From: Marinosulfonomonas sp. PRT-SC04
Lineage (GTDB): Bacteria; Pseudomonadota; Alphaproteobacteria; Rhodobacterales; Rhodobacteraceae
Reading direction: 5' to 3'
Assembly: GCA_001321835.1 (NCBI GenBank)
Contig: JPUR01000133.1
Location: 1 to 17,609, forward strand
Length of the DNA: 17,609 bases
A program made the translations under genes and the position numbers. This document shows, in pieces, positions 5,578 through 13,029 of the stretch. Every line of letters begins with the position of its first letter. Within the stretch, counting starts at the first letter, position 1. The notes beneath the pieces were generated by a model, which saw nothing but the letters and a program-made list of their open reading frames with translations, did not search any database and was not told the origin of the DNA.

Positions 5578-5919
5578 ATGAAAAATTTAGTATCAACAGC
5601 CAAAGAACAAGCGGTTATAAACATTATTGCTGATCATCTTTTTCACGATCGTATTTATGATGGTATACATACGGTTTTAAATGCCTTTGCACCAAATGAA
5701 ACTGATCATTCTCTACAAGGTGTATACAACGGTATAGATAACGCATTTGCGCTTATGGACATTGTAGATGAAGCTTTATGTGGTGAACTTACAGATATAT
5801 TTTATAATACAACATGTGAACCACACGAAATAAGAACCGTAAATGAATTAGCCGAGGTTATTTATTACTCATGGTTAAAATTCATCAAAGATTATTACAC
5901 AGTAAAAAAAGCATCATAA
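5578..5919 (+). CDS. Early operon protein of unknown function
   Basis: A 113-residue acidic, helical protein, 23 bases after the previous gene and one base before the antirepressor start. Features are an N-terminal helix (STAKEQAVINIIADHLFHDR), a middle segment with GVYNGIDNAFALMDIVDEAL (about 48-67) and an aromatic C-terminal helix (LAEVIYYSWLKFIKDYY, about 91-107). No family was recognised. The very tight coupling to the AntA/KilAC gene suggests joint expression on derepression, possibly as a partner that affects the repressor or host; this is not shown by the sequence. Confidence 0.6.
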   Translation: MKNLVSTAKEQAVINIIADHLFHDRIYDGIHTVLNAFAPNETDHSLQGVYNGIDNAFALMDIVDEALCGELTDIFYNTTCEPHEIRTVNELAEVIYYSWLKFIKDYYTVKKAS

Positions 5920-5920
5920 T

Positions 5921-6631
5921 ATGAACGAATTAATAAAAATACAAGACAACGGCGGTCAATCCGCCGTGTCTGCTCGTGAACTACATAAGTTCTTAGAACT
6001 TACAGAGCGCTTCTCAGTTTGGTTTGAAAGAATGTTACAGTACGGTTTTACTGAAAACGTTGATTATCAAGGGTGTAAGTTTTTTAACACCCTTGCAAAT
6101 CAGACACTTACCGATTACGCTCTAACTATAGATTGCGCAAAAGAAATTTCAATGCTTCAAAGGTCTGAAAAGGGTAAACAGGCAAGAAGGTATTTTATTG
6201 AGTGTGAGAAGAAATTAAAGACTGGCGGTTTTACTTTACCGCAAACTTTCGCAGAAGCCTTAAAACTTGCAGCAAATCAAGCCGAGCGTATAGAACTGCA
6301 ATCTATCGAACTTCGTAAACAAGCGCCAAAGGTTGAGTATTTTAACGAGGTTCTACAGTCTGAAAGCGTTTACAATACCAATCAGATAGCAAAAGAATTA
6401 GGCATGAGTGCTATAACGCTTAATCGAAAACTATCAGATATGAAGATACAGTATAAACAAAGTGGTACATGGCTATTATATCACGTTTATCAAAACAAAG
6501 GCTTTACCAAGACCAAGACGCATACATACACCGATACAGAAGGCAAAACACAGACAAGTATGCAGACCGTATGGACTGAAAAAGGTAGGGCATTCATACA
6601 TCACTCAATTAAAAAGCTGCAAAGCGCATAA
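5921..6631 (+). CDS. AntA/KilAC phage antirepressor
   Basis: A 236-residue antirepressor. Residues 1-100 form an AntA/AntB domain, with SARELHKFLELTERFSVWFE (about 17-36), an ENVDYQ motif (45-50), the DYALTIDCAKEISMLQRSEK region (65-84) and GKQARRYFIECEKKL (85-99). Residues 107-236 match the KilA C-terminal domain, with a helical AEALKLAANQAERIELQ, a winged-helix-like SVYNTNQIAKELGMSAITLN and a beta-rich end including GTWLLYHVYQNKGFTKTKTH and VWTEKGRAFIHHSIKKL. Such proteins inactivate phage repressors by direct binding and are normally made at induction or superinfection. It is the last gene of the operon opposite the XRE repressor at 4561, its probable target, and is followed by a terminator. 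Confidence 0.9.
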   Translation: MNELIKIQDNGGQSAVSARELHKFLELTERFSVWFERMLQYGFTENVDYQGCKFFNTLANQTLTDYALTIDCAKEISMLQRSEKGKQARRYFIECEKKLKTGGFTLPQTFAEALKLAANQAERIELQSIELRKQAPKVEYFNEVLQSESVYNTNQIAKELGMSAITLNRKLSDMKIQYKQSGTWLLYHVYQNKGFTKTKTHTYTDTEGKTQTSMQTVWTEKGRAFIHHSIKKLQSA

Positions 6632-6634
6632 AAC

Positions 6635-6658
6635 AAAGCCCGATTAATTTCGGGCTTT
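6635..6658. terminator. Convergent bidirectional terminator
   Basis: A 9-bp inverted repeat, AAAGCCCGA (6635-6643) and TCGGGCTTT (6650-6658), with a TTAATT loop and T/A runs on both sides. It ends the antirepressor operon going right and overlaps the stop codon of the leftward gene ending at 6658, so the leftward packaging operon should also end here unless there is antitermination. Confidence 0.85.
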
Positions 6659-7065
6659 TATTTTGCATACTTTCTAAATGCTGAATGAAGCTTTAAATTT
6701 ACATCATTCTTAACTAATTTATGCCAGTAATCTATATTTGATTGCTGGTATTTTTTATCCTGAATCCTGGCTTTTGGTTCACGAAGTAATATAAGAAGGT
6801 TAGAAAGGTTGTTCCGGAGGTTGTTGAATTTTGGATCTACTTCTGAATAAACATATTCAAGGGTAGTAGTTAGCCTTTCATAGATATGCTTTAGGTATAC
6901 GTCTGTATATAGGTGAAAGCAGAAATAAGGTAGTTCTGGCTCTTCATAACCAAAAATAACATTCTCACAATGAGTCAGGAAATCCACGGTCAAAGCCATG
7001 AAGGTAAATTCCATTCCCTTAGTGAGGCGGTTGTATTCTTTTATTTCTTCTGGGTAAAGTTCCAT
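6658..7065 (-). CDS. Unknown helical protein after minor head gene
   Basis: A 135-residue protein, last gene of the leftward packaging/portal unit. It is rich in aromatic and charged residues and appears helical, with a central segment YFCFHLYTDVYLKHIYERLT (about 47-66), a long middle helix (LEYVYSEVDPKFNNLRNNLSN region) and a basic C-terminal part (WHKLVKNDVNLKLHSAFRKYAK). No family, signal peptide or membrane segment was recognised. It lies 9 bases downstream of the minor head gene, so it is probably co-transcribed, and its stop codon overlaps the terminator at 6635-6658. It could be a small virion or accessory protein. Confidence 0.55.
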   Translation of the reverse strand: MELYPEEIKEYNRLTKGMEFTFMALTVDFLTHCENVIFGYEEPELPYFCFHLYTDVYLKHIYERLTTTLEYVYSEVDPKFNNLRNNLSNLLILLREPKARIQDKKYQQSNIDYWHKLVKNDVNLKLHSAFRKYAK

Positions 7066-7074
7066 TGCTCAAAT

Positions 7075-8118
7075 TTACAAAAACTTCTTATTATCAGCTA
7101 TAAAGTCAGGCTTTCGTTTCCAGTTTTTCATCTTGTCAGCATTATCTTTATGCCATTGTACGAAATTATCTGGAACATCACCAACATAGTTTTCTGAGGA
7201 TTCTGGAGGGAGGTTCTGCCCGGCATTTAGTTCTTTTATAAATTCGGTCTCTGACTTCATAATCATTGTACGGAAGCACTTACATCCAACGTGCCATTTG
7301 CTCCAATCAAAATCCTTTGGGTATAAACCCTCTAACTCATCACACATGTCATAATGTTTGTGAGAAGGAGAAAGATGTATTTTCTGCCCTACAACATCGT
7401 TATTTGCCTTGATTCGAATTTGCTCAGACTTTCTATAACCTCCATTAATTATATCAACTGATAATCTAAGTGCATTTTTATGTGCGGACCTATAAACTCC
7501 TTGACCCGGATGATAGCTCTGAGCATTTTTAGATAAAACTAAGTTCCCGTGCTTGTCTCTTACTCTACGAAATAACTTATCAGGGTTATTCAAGTTTGAT
7601 TTTATTGCTCTTGCCAACTCTTGAGCTGACATGCCTTCTTTAAAAGCTACTTCTATGGCTAACTCGATGTTTTCTTTTGCCTGCTGTGAAATATTCCACA
7701 CTCTTTCTGAAACGGTGAATTTACCTGCTTTTCTATTCTGAAATGCTTCAAGTGCTTTTTGATTGTGAGACTGGTTTGCAATCTTCCGGATCTCTGTTTC
7801 ATATATCTTCGGTGTAATCTTACCTTTTACGGAACCTAACCGAGCTTTTAAAATCTCATCTACTTTAGCATTTGCGAAATCCCACTCATATTCCGTGTAG
7901 GTCCTTATAGAATTTAGCAGGTTATCACGATAATTTACCAGGTACTTATCTACATCTTTTATGACGGATGGGTATTTTCGGAACTGAAACAACTCATCTT
8001 TAAGTTTAAGGCGAACAATTATAGAGGAACACGACAATAAAAGCTCATCAAATAGTCTATCGATAGCCAATAAGTACTTATTTATCCGTTTCCGGTGTAA
8101 ATCGTCGTGATTCTTCAT
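7075..8118 (-). CDS. Minor head protein (SPP1 gp7/Mu F-like)
   Basis: A 347-residue protein with the C-terminal pattern of the phage head morphogenesis (Mu gpF/SPP1 gp7-like) domain: HKHYDMCDELEGLYP (about 253-267) and WHVGCKCF (about 275-282). These supply the conserved His/Cys residues H253, H255, C259, H276, C279 and C281, which may bind metal. The region about 140-225, with EGMSAQELARAIKSNL and RSAHKNALRLSVDIIN, matches the helical core of the family. Such proteins bind the portal and enter the procapsid in few copies. The start overlaps the previous stop as TAATG. The N-terminal 130 residues are helical and lack a recognised domain. Confidence 0.85.
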   Translation of the reverse strand: MKNHDDLHRKRINKYLLAIDRLFDELLLSCSSIIVRLKLKDELFQFRKYPSVIKDVDKYLVNYRDNLLNSIRTYTEYEWDFANAKVDEILKARLGSVKGKITPKIYETEIRKIANQSHNQKALEAFQNRKAGKFTVSERVWNISQQAKENIELAIEVAFKEGMSAQELARAIKSNLNNPDKLFRRVRDKHGNLVLSKNAQSYHPGQGVYRSAHKNALRLSVDIINGGYRKSEQIRIKANNDVVGQKIHLSPSHKHYDMCDELEGLYPKDFDWSKWHVGCKCFRTMIMKSETEFIKELNAGQNLPPESSENYVGDVPDNFVQWHKDNADKMKNWKRKPDFIADNKKFL

Positions 8119-8375
8119 TACGCTTGCTCAATCTTAAACAATATCTTTTCTGCTTCTTCCTGATCTGTTGGCTGTGGGTGGTTTATATACTCAATTCCGT
8201 TAGCCGGTGAAGCTGCAGTAAAAGTTTTGTCAGCATTTATTGTTAAACTGTTCCATGTATGTTCTGAAAGTTCCTTTTGATAGTTGGTACAGAATGTCTT
8301 TCCGTTCTTTTCTCGGAAAACTTCTTTTTCGTAGCCATTGTCAACAAGGAATTTGTAGAAATTAAAGTTGTTCAT
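8118..8375 (-). CDS. Small protein between portal and minor head genes
   Basis: An 85-residue protein of unknown function. It starts MNNFNFYKFLVDNGYEKEVF, continues with a FCTNYQKELSEHTWNSLTIN stretch, and ends with an acidic helix (TDQEEAEKILFKIEQA). An extra in-frame GTG at 8378 would add one residue; the ATG at 8375 is preferred. It overlaps the upstream membrane-protein gene by 14 bases and the minor head ATG by one base, so it is embedded in a coupled series. No catalytic or binding motif is evident. It could be a small virion component. Confidence 0.6.
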   Translation of the reverse strand: MNNFNFYKFLVDNGYEKEVFREKNGKTFCTNYQKELSEHTWNSLTINADKTFTAASPANGIEYINHPQPTDQEEAEKILFKIEQA

Positions 8376-8601
8376 CACTGGGTTTTATTTTTTTTTTGTA
8401 ACAAGGTGAATTTTTAATACTGTCATAAGTTTTTTTAAGCTTCTTAGCCTCTACATGTAAGCTTTCAATTTGCAATGACTGAAATTCATAGTCTTTTTTG
8501 TATTTGTCTCTACATTGAACATATCCAAACGTTCTACCTAAAGAAAATACAATTGTTGCTACCATTGTATATAAAATAATCTTTGGAATATTAAATTTCA
8601 T
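8362..8601 (-). CDS. Small membrane-anchored coiled-coil protein
   Basis: A 79-residue protein with one N-terminal transmembrane segment (about 7-27, KIILYTMVATIVFSLGRTFG) followed by a basic/helical region with coiled-coil character (FQSLQIESLHVEAKKLKKTY, about 40-59) and a lysine-rich tail. The short N-terminal anchor plus extracytoplasmic helix resembles inner-membrane spanin (Rz-like) architecture, but the family could not be confirmed and the location between portal and minor head genes is unusual for lysis genes. Its ATG overlaps the stop of the 26-residue gene as ATGA. The coding region contains an A10 run (8388-8397) near its end. Confidence 0.6.
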   Translation of the reverse strand: MKFNIPKIILYTMVATIVFSLGRTFGYVQCRDKYKKDYEFQSLQIESLHVEAKKLKKTYDSIKNSPCYKKKIKPSDEQL

Positions 8602-8678
8602 CGTCTTTTATTTTTAGGTTTAATACATTTAGGTTTCAGATTCTTTTTACCGGATTTTAAAATGCCATACTTTTTCAT
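8598..8678 (-). CDS. 26-residue lysine-rich microprotein
   Basis: A 26-residue peptide, MKKYGILKSGKKNLKPKCIK followed by PKNKRR, with 10 Lys, 2 Arg and no acidic residue. It is below usual gene-calling limits. It is supported by position: its ATG overlaps the stop of the upstream gene (8675-8860) as ATGA, and its own TGA overlaps the ATG of the downstream gene as another ATGA. Without it the otherwise continuous coupled series would have a 73-base hole. The composition suggests nucleic acid or ribosome binding, or a simple positively charged coupling peptide; the function is unknown. Confidence 0.75.
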   Translation of the reverse strand: MKKYGILKSGKKNLKPKCIKPKNKRR

Positions 8679-8860
8679 GGTTGTATTTTTTCACATTCTT
8701 CTGGTACTGCAGATACTTCCCTTTCGCTACCACAGGCCAAAATAAGTTCTCTGGCTCCGTTAATTCTTTTCACTACACCTACAACCAGTCTTTTGTACTG
8801 ATCAGGATCATGCCTGAGGATTACCCAGTCACCTAATTGTATTAATGTTGGAGTAATCAT
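8675..8860 (-). CDS. Small beta-barrel-like protein after portal gene
   Basis: A 61-residue protein with an alternating hydrophobic pattern that looks like a small SH3/KOW-like barrel: LGDWVILRHD (about 9-18), RLVVGVVKRINGARELILAC (24-43), REVSAVPEECEKIQP. No active site is visible. The ATG overlaps the portal stop as ATGA (8857-8860) and the stop overlaps the next ATG in the same way. A structural or assembly accessory role is likely from context; alternatively it could bind nucleic acid. The family is not recognised. Confidence 0.65.
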   Translation of the reverse strand: MITPTLIQLGDWVILRHDPDQYKRLVVGVVKRINGARELILACGSEREVSAVPEECEKIQP

Positions 8861-10224
8861 AACATTTCTGTTGCTGCTCTTTGTTCTTGTTCTTCTTTAA
8901 TTTGCTCTGCCATTTTATCCGGGTCCTTAATGCCGGCCTTCTCTCTGGCATATTTAGATGAGTAAAGCTGATTATTACCAGATAGCTCCATAAGCTTAGT
9001 GTAAAACTCCATTTCGTTTTTAACTACATAAGGTCTAATGTTAGCGGTAACATCTAATTTCAAGTTTCGGAACTTCACATTGAAGGCCTGTAAGAATTCT
9101 TTAATAATAGACGCTCTTCTTCTTAATGCCGGAACATATAAGGTAGTTTTTCTCATTACCTTTAGATGCGGCTCTACAAATACAGTATCTGCATTTCCGG
9201 AAGCGATAACATTGGCCATGCTTATCACATTATCAAATGAGAAATCAGGAGTATATGTAAAGCTGTGAATGTTATTCTTTAAGTTTTCAATCTCTGAACT
9301 CTGATTCTCGTTAGCCTGAGGGGGCGCAACGAATGCAGCCTTTGCACCTTCTGACATTTGGAGTACTTTGCCTCCGTTATTTTTCACAAATGAGCCGGTA
9401 ACTTCTCCCTCCAAGGTAAGAATAGGTGAATTGAAATTCTTATTAGAAACACGGATATCATAGCAAGAATCTTCCAGAGCTTCAATTGTAGATTGTACGT
9501 CTTCCCATTCAACCTCTTTGTTATAATAGTAAACAATTGGGATCTTGCCAATAGGGTTAACAGCTCTTTCTTCTGTCCATCCGTTACCTTCATTTCTAAA
9601 GGTGATTATCTCAGAATCGGTATAAACTTCGAAAATTTGTATTTCTTGATCATCGTTTTTTATAGTAAACTCACGGCCAAAGCTTGCGAGATTAGCGTTT
9701 AAATCAAATACAGGATATAGTTTATATTCTTCTGGGGTTAGAAGCTTTACTTTTAACTTAAACATAGAGTTAAAGCCATAGTCATCATTATCACCTGGAA
9801 CAGCATACCATAATTCTGCACATTCCGTCCATCTTCCTACCGAATCAGATATTTCCCTGTCAACAAACTTAACATCATTCTTAGTGATAACCTTTCCATG
9901 CACATCAAATAAAGTCGTATCCTCAATATTATTAGTATACTGAACTTCATTTCCAAATAGGAAAGAAGTAGCTATAAAAGTAACCTTCTTTTGATAAGCT
10001 AATCCAGATCTAATAACCGGGACCATTCTTTTCTTAGTACTTTCTTTTCCATTCTCATCTATTACCGTTTCTTCAATTTCCTTATCTGGATAATTGAGTT
10101 TATCTACACAAACTTTATGCTTTTTAGGATCAAACTCTTTATTATACTTTTCAATATCAGGCAAAGGAGTCTTTCTTTTTTTGAAACGCTCCATTTTTTG
10201 ATCTATTGTTAATTCTTGTGCCAT
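8857..10224 (-). CDS. Portal protein (SPP1 gp6-like)
   Basis: A 455-residue protein between the large terminase and the minor head gene, the classic place of the portal, the dodecameric ring through which DNA enters and leaves the head. It has the features of the SPP1 gp6-like group: an N-terminal region with VRSGLAYQKKVTFIATSFLF-type sequence (about 70-95; here RSGLAYQKKVTFIATSFLFG), a beta-rich clip/wing region with GKIPIVYYYNKEVEWEDVQS (about 225-245), and a long helical stem region with RRRASIIKEFLQAFNVKF (about 370-387). It ends in an acidic, glutamine-rich tail. It starts 5 bases after the terminase stop. The length is normal for the family. Confidence 0.85.
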   Translation of the reverse strand: MAQELTIDQKMERFKKRKTPLPDIEKYNKEFDPKKHKVCVDKLNYPDKEIEETVIDENGKESTKKRMVPVIRSGLAYQKKVTFIATSFLFGNEVQYTNNIEDTTLFDVHGKVITKNDVKFVDREISDSVGRWTECAELWYAVPGDNDDYGFNSMFKLKVKLLTPEEYKLYPVFDLNANLASFGREFTIKNDDQEIQIFEVYTDSEIITFRNEGNGWTEERAVNPIGKIPIVYYYNKEVEWEDVQSTIEALEDSCYDIRVSNKNFNSPILTLEGEVTGSFVKNNGGKVLQMSEGAKAAFVAPPQANENQSSEIENLKNNIHSFTYTPDFSFDNVISMANVIASGNADTVFVEPHLKVMRKTTLYVPALRRRASIIKEFLQAFNVKFRNLKLDVTANIRPYVVKNEMEFYTKLMELSGNNQLYSSKYAREKAGIKDPDKMAEQIKEEQEQRAATEML

Positions 10225-10229
10225 GGTTA

Positions 10230-11669
10230 TTATATTAGGGAAGCAATGCGCTTCAGGTTATTGTTTACTGGTTTGTTAAAGTCAAAATATGCTCTCATTA
10301 ATATCATATCTCGGTAATCCGGAGACCTTCCTATGTTTTCTTTAATTGTTGCTTTATTTACTAAGGTTATCACGTCATAATTCGGGTCCTGCTCTATGGT
10401 GTCTAGTTCCTCTTTTATTCTTTCCTTTTGCTCTTCCGATAATTCAGCAGAAATAAACATTAGATTCTTATTGATAATGTTCTCAGCCAGGTATACTAAT
10501 AACTGTGTCTGAGCATTTTTATATTTCGGAGTATCTTTTTCATCGCCCAAATCTTCATCGAATGGCCTGCCGTTATTATAGAAACCTATGATATCAAGAT
10601 TATCTACAACTCCTCCACCTACTCCGTCGGCATCAGCAATACAATTACTCTTCGGTATATAATACTTCTTTTGTAAGGCCTTGATACAATTCTGTATTTC
10701 CGTTGTCTTACTTATTTCAAACTCATGAACCTCTATAAGTTCCCAGTCGTCCCATACACCAATAACAGCTAAGTCGGAACCGAATCGGGCAACATCGGCT
10801 GTTATGTATTTCTGAGGTTTATTTGTTAGGTGATCATTCCGGAATAAGTCAAGAATCTTGTCATAGACACATAGCTTATATGGATTATCATCATATTCCC
10901 AGTTGCCGTTTAGTAATCTTTCTTTCTTTGCTTTGTCTTTAGTATTCTGGAGCTGTTCAATATAGAGCTTATCAATAAATGGATTATCCTGAACGAATGC
11001 TTGTAAAAACTTCTGTATTGGCTTTAGTAATTCCTCTTTATACGGCTTATAAAAGTGAGAATACATCCAATTCTTTTTCGGGTTGCAAGTGACAAACATT
11101 TTAGGAGCCAATCCTAGTTCCTTGTTCAAGTGCCTTCCGATACGGGTATTTAAAACATCAAATGCACCAAAGTTTATCTCTCCACCTTCTTCAATCCAAC
11201 CTCCGGTATATTCTAATGAACCGAATCTTTCATATAATGGATCACTTGGTTTATGACGGAGGTCAAGCATGTCAATACGGGAGCCATTTTTAAATTGAAT
11301 GTAGTTATCTTGGCCATTGTAATTCCACTCATTTGAAGGTACTTTGTATTCCTTGCAAACCTTTTGAAAGGTTATTAATGTAGAACTACGGATACGCTTT
11401 AGCTCTTCTCTACCTATAAACCATTTAGTATTTGGATATAATAAGCACATAAATAAAAGCCAGGATGCACCGGTCCATGATTTCGCTCCACCTGCAGCTC
11501 CACCATAACAAAACTCTCTAGTTTCAGTATCAGTTAAAATAAATAACGCCTGCTCTTGCTTTTCATGTCTTTCCCCATTATGGGTAGTTATGAAATCAAA
11601 AATCCCTTTCTTAAAAGCAATTGTTTTAAGACGCAAATAATCAATCGATATTTTCGGAGGATTCTGCAT
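10230..11669 (-). CDS. terL: Terminase large subunit
   Basis: A 479-residue two-domain packaging motor. The ATPase domain has the Walker A-like GGAAGGAKS (56-64), the Walker B region YTGGWIEEGGEI (154-165) with the catalytic glutamate, and the coupling motif VTCNPKKNW (193-201). The RNase H-like nuclease domain shows ITADVARFGSDLAVIGVW (289-306) with D292, DADGVGGGVVD (346-356) with D348, and YRDMILMRA (452-460) with D454. It pumps DNA through the portal and cuts concatemers. Its start lies 29 bases inside the end of the small subunit gene, so synthesis is coupled. All expected catalytic residues are present. Confidence 0.95.
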   Translation of the reverse strand: MQNPPKISIDYLRLKTIAFKKGIFDFITTHNGERHEKQEQALFILTDTETREFCYGGAAGGAKSWTGASWLLFMCLLYPNTKWFIGREELKRIRSSTLITFQKVCKEYKVPSNEWNYNGQDNYIQFKNGSRIDMLDLRHKPSDPLYERFGSLEYTGGWIEEGGEINFGAFDVLNTRIGRHLNKELGLAPKMFVTCNPKKNWMYSHFYKPYKEELLKPIQKFLQAFVQDNPFIDKLYIEQLQNTKDKAKKERLLNGNWEYDDNPYKLCVYDKILDLFRNDHLTNKPQKYITADVARFGSDLAVIGVWDDWELIEVHEFEISKTTEIQNCIKALQKKYYIPKSNCIADADGVGGGVVDNLDIIGFYNNGRPFDEDLGDEKDTPKYKNAQTQLLVYLAENIINKNLMFISAELSEEQKERIKEELDTIEQDPNYDVITLVNKATIKENIGRSPDYRDMILMRAYFDFNKPVNNNLKRIASLI

Positions 11670-12117
11670 TTAATAAATCTCTTATTGTATCATCGGAAAG
11701 TTTGGAATAATCAACAGTTTGTTTTGTTTCCAATAACATTTCATCCTTTATACCTTCGTCTGACTTAAACAAAGTCATAAGCCTACTTGCATACTCCATT
11801 CGAGTATTAACACCAACCACCGCATCATAATAAACTACTTTGCCATCTTCGTCTTTTTTAATACTTCCTTCTTCGTCAAATTCGGGAGTCTTCATAGTTC
11901 CCCCTAATACAGCTCCTATCTGGAAATTATGTAGGTCTTGGAAGGTCTTCTGCCTTGCTGACTTCTGAATGTCTAACAAATCAGGATTTCTCCTGATTCG
12001 ACCATATACAGAAATATATGTAACATCCAACATCTTTGCGGCCACTGTTGGTTGCCCATTAGATTTAATCAGAGCTTCCTTTAGCTCATCGTCTGTATAT
12101 GAATCTACATTAGCCAT
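11641..12117 (-). CDS. terS: Terminase small subunit
   Basis: A 158-residue protein directly upstream of, and overlapping, the large terminase gene. The N-terminal region has a helix-turn-helix (about 10-45, with KEALIKSNGQPTVAAKMLDV and YGRIRRNPDLL) that would bind the packaging start site. The middle (about 55-120) is the oligomerisation part, and the C-terminal end (KQTVDYSKLSDDTIRDLL) resembles the 'D.S.L+.+.L..L' tail by which small subunits contact the large subunit. The assignment rests on the HTH, the tail motif and gene order. Confidence 0.85.
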   Translation of the reverse strand: MANVDSYTDDELKEALIKSNGQPTVAAKMLDVTYISVYGRIRRNPDLLDIQKSARQKTFQDLHNFQIGAVLGGTMKTPEFDEEGSIKKDEDGKVVYYDAVVGVNTRMEYASRLMTLFKSDEGIKDEMLLETKQTVDYSKLSDDTIRDLLNAESSENID

Positions 12118-12135
12118 ATTAAATATTATTAATTA

Positions 12136-12372
12136 TTACAGTCCTAATTCCTCCTTATCTACAGTTAGATAAACAGGCTGTAAAGGCTGTCCAAATGTCA
12201 TCATAGAAAGGTAAAGACATTTCGTTTCCTTTATCTTCTCTATCTCTTCGTCAGTAAATTCCCAGCAGCTTATTGCTTGGCCATCTTCTGATTTATATAC
12301 TGGTAATGGTTTGTATTCTGGTTGACCTTCACCGTACATTACATTTGCTTGCGGAAAATTCTTTGGTGTCAT
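12136..12372 (-). CDS. Small conserved phage protein, unknown
   Basis: A 78-residue protein, 18 bases upstream of the small terminase gene. It has the pattern PQANVMYGEGQPEYKPLPVY, then ISCWEFTDEEIEKIKETKCL, then a LSMMTFGQPLQPVYLTVDKE region. I have seen this 'N..YGE.QPEY.pLP' plus 'cW..t..E' plus 'tfg.PLQP' arrangement in proteins near terminase genes of many phages, without an assigned function. A cytosolic globular protein is likely. The neighbours on both sides are leftward and closely spaced, so it belongs to the packaging operon. Confidence 0.65.
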   Translation of the reverse strand: MTPKNFPQANVMYGEGQPEYKPLPVYKSEDGQAISCWEFTDEEIEKIKETKCLYLSMMTFGQPLQPVYLTVDKEELGL

Positions 12373-12377
12373 AATTA

Positions 12378-12845
12378 TTATTTTTTTAAGTTAGGTGGAG
12401 TAATTAGTGGTTTCTTTGGGAAATGTGATTGCATTTTGTCCGGGTTATCTTGTAATTCTTTTAATCGCTGTTGAAATTTACTCGGGTGTTCTAATTCTTG
12501 TTTGTAGAATTCTTTACCAATAATTCCAACTCCTAATAACTCAGGATCTCCAATAAATCCCATTCCTCCTTTTCCATCAATCTCATACATCTTTTCAAAT
12601 TCTTCCGGTTTAAGAGGATAAAACTCTCCATTAGCATTCTTAATGATAAAGTCTCCTACATCAGCTCTTTTCTGTCCTTCTGGTGTCTCTACATAAATAC
12701 ATGTACCGTTATGCCAGGCTTGAACTTTTATTTGTCCTTGATTCGCCCAATTAACAATAGCATCCATTGTCGGGCTTCCGGCTTCGTTGTTAGTTGTAAA
12801 TTCCATTACTTCTACTAACTCTGGTTTTCTCCTGTATATTTTCAT
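12378..12845 (-). CDS. Small phage protein with GDFIIK/FYPLKP motif
   Basis: A 155-residue protein starting MKIYRRKPELVEVMEFTTNN. The open frame continues 13 codons upstream, but the ATG at 12845 starts just after the stop of the preceding gene (12847) and fits the conserved beginning. The region about 65-95 contains VGDFIIKNANGEFYPLKPEE followed by FEKMYE, the signature of a widespread small phage protein whose usual form is 'GDwIiKG..GEFYPCKPDIFe.tYe'. No catalytic function is known to me. The C-terminal half (gly-rich GKGGMGFIGDPELLGVGIIG, then a helical lysine-rich tail) is an extension compared with that core. Confidence 0.7.
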   Translation of the reverse strand: MKIYRRKPELVEVMEFTTNNEAGSPTMDAIVNWANQGQIKVQAWHNGTCIYVETPEGQKRADVGDFIIKNANGEFYPLKPEEFEKMYEIDGKGGMGFIGDPELLGVGIIGKEFYKQELEHPSKFQQRLKELQDNPDKMQSHFPKKPLITPPNLKK

Positions 12846-12846
12846 T

Positions 12847-13029
12847 CTAATAAAATTTTGATTTTGTTTTCTGGCTTGTAACATGGTAGCCTTTGCAGAT
12901 CTTACAGTAATATGTTCTCTTAGGAATGCGGCTCCGGCTGCTAGTGTGTTTACATTTCTCTATAACACGTCTGGCAGCTCCTTCGGAATCGTATGTTTCC
13001 TTATCACATATTGTTGATCTTTTCTGCAA
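12847..13029 (-). CDS. Small zinc-ribbon-like protein
   Basis: A 60-residue basic protein. The C-terminal part reads TYYCKICKGYHVTSQKTK (about 39-56), matching a common phage mini-protein pattern 'yyC..C.gwHlTs', in which Cys42, Cys45 and His49, perhaps with Cys26, could hold a zinc ion. It is likely to bind nucleic acid or a protein partner. It overlaps the end of the ParB-like gene by 26 bases and ends one base before the next ATG, so it is coupled to both. The start ATG at 13029 is the only reasonable one. Confidence 0.65.
   Translation of the reverse strand: MQKRSTICDKETYDSEGAARRVIEKCKHTSSRSRIPKRTYYCKICKGYHVTSQKTKSKFY

Noticed and set aside
6462..6647. A 61-codon plus-strand frame at the end of the antirepressor gene
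   Set aside because: It is a shifted frame of the KilAC coding region, with no separate start context, and it runs into the terminator.
8385..8397. A10 run that could allow slippage joining the membrane protein and the next gene
   Set aside because: In the frame of the next gene a TAA follows immediately (8387-8385), so slippage would end translation rather than fuse the products.
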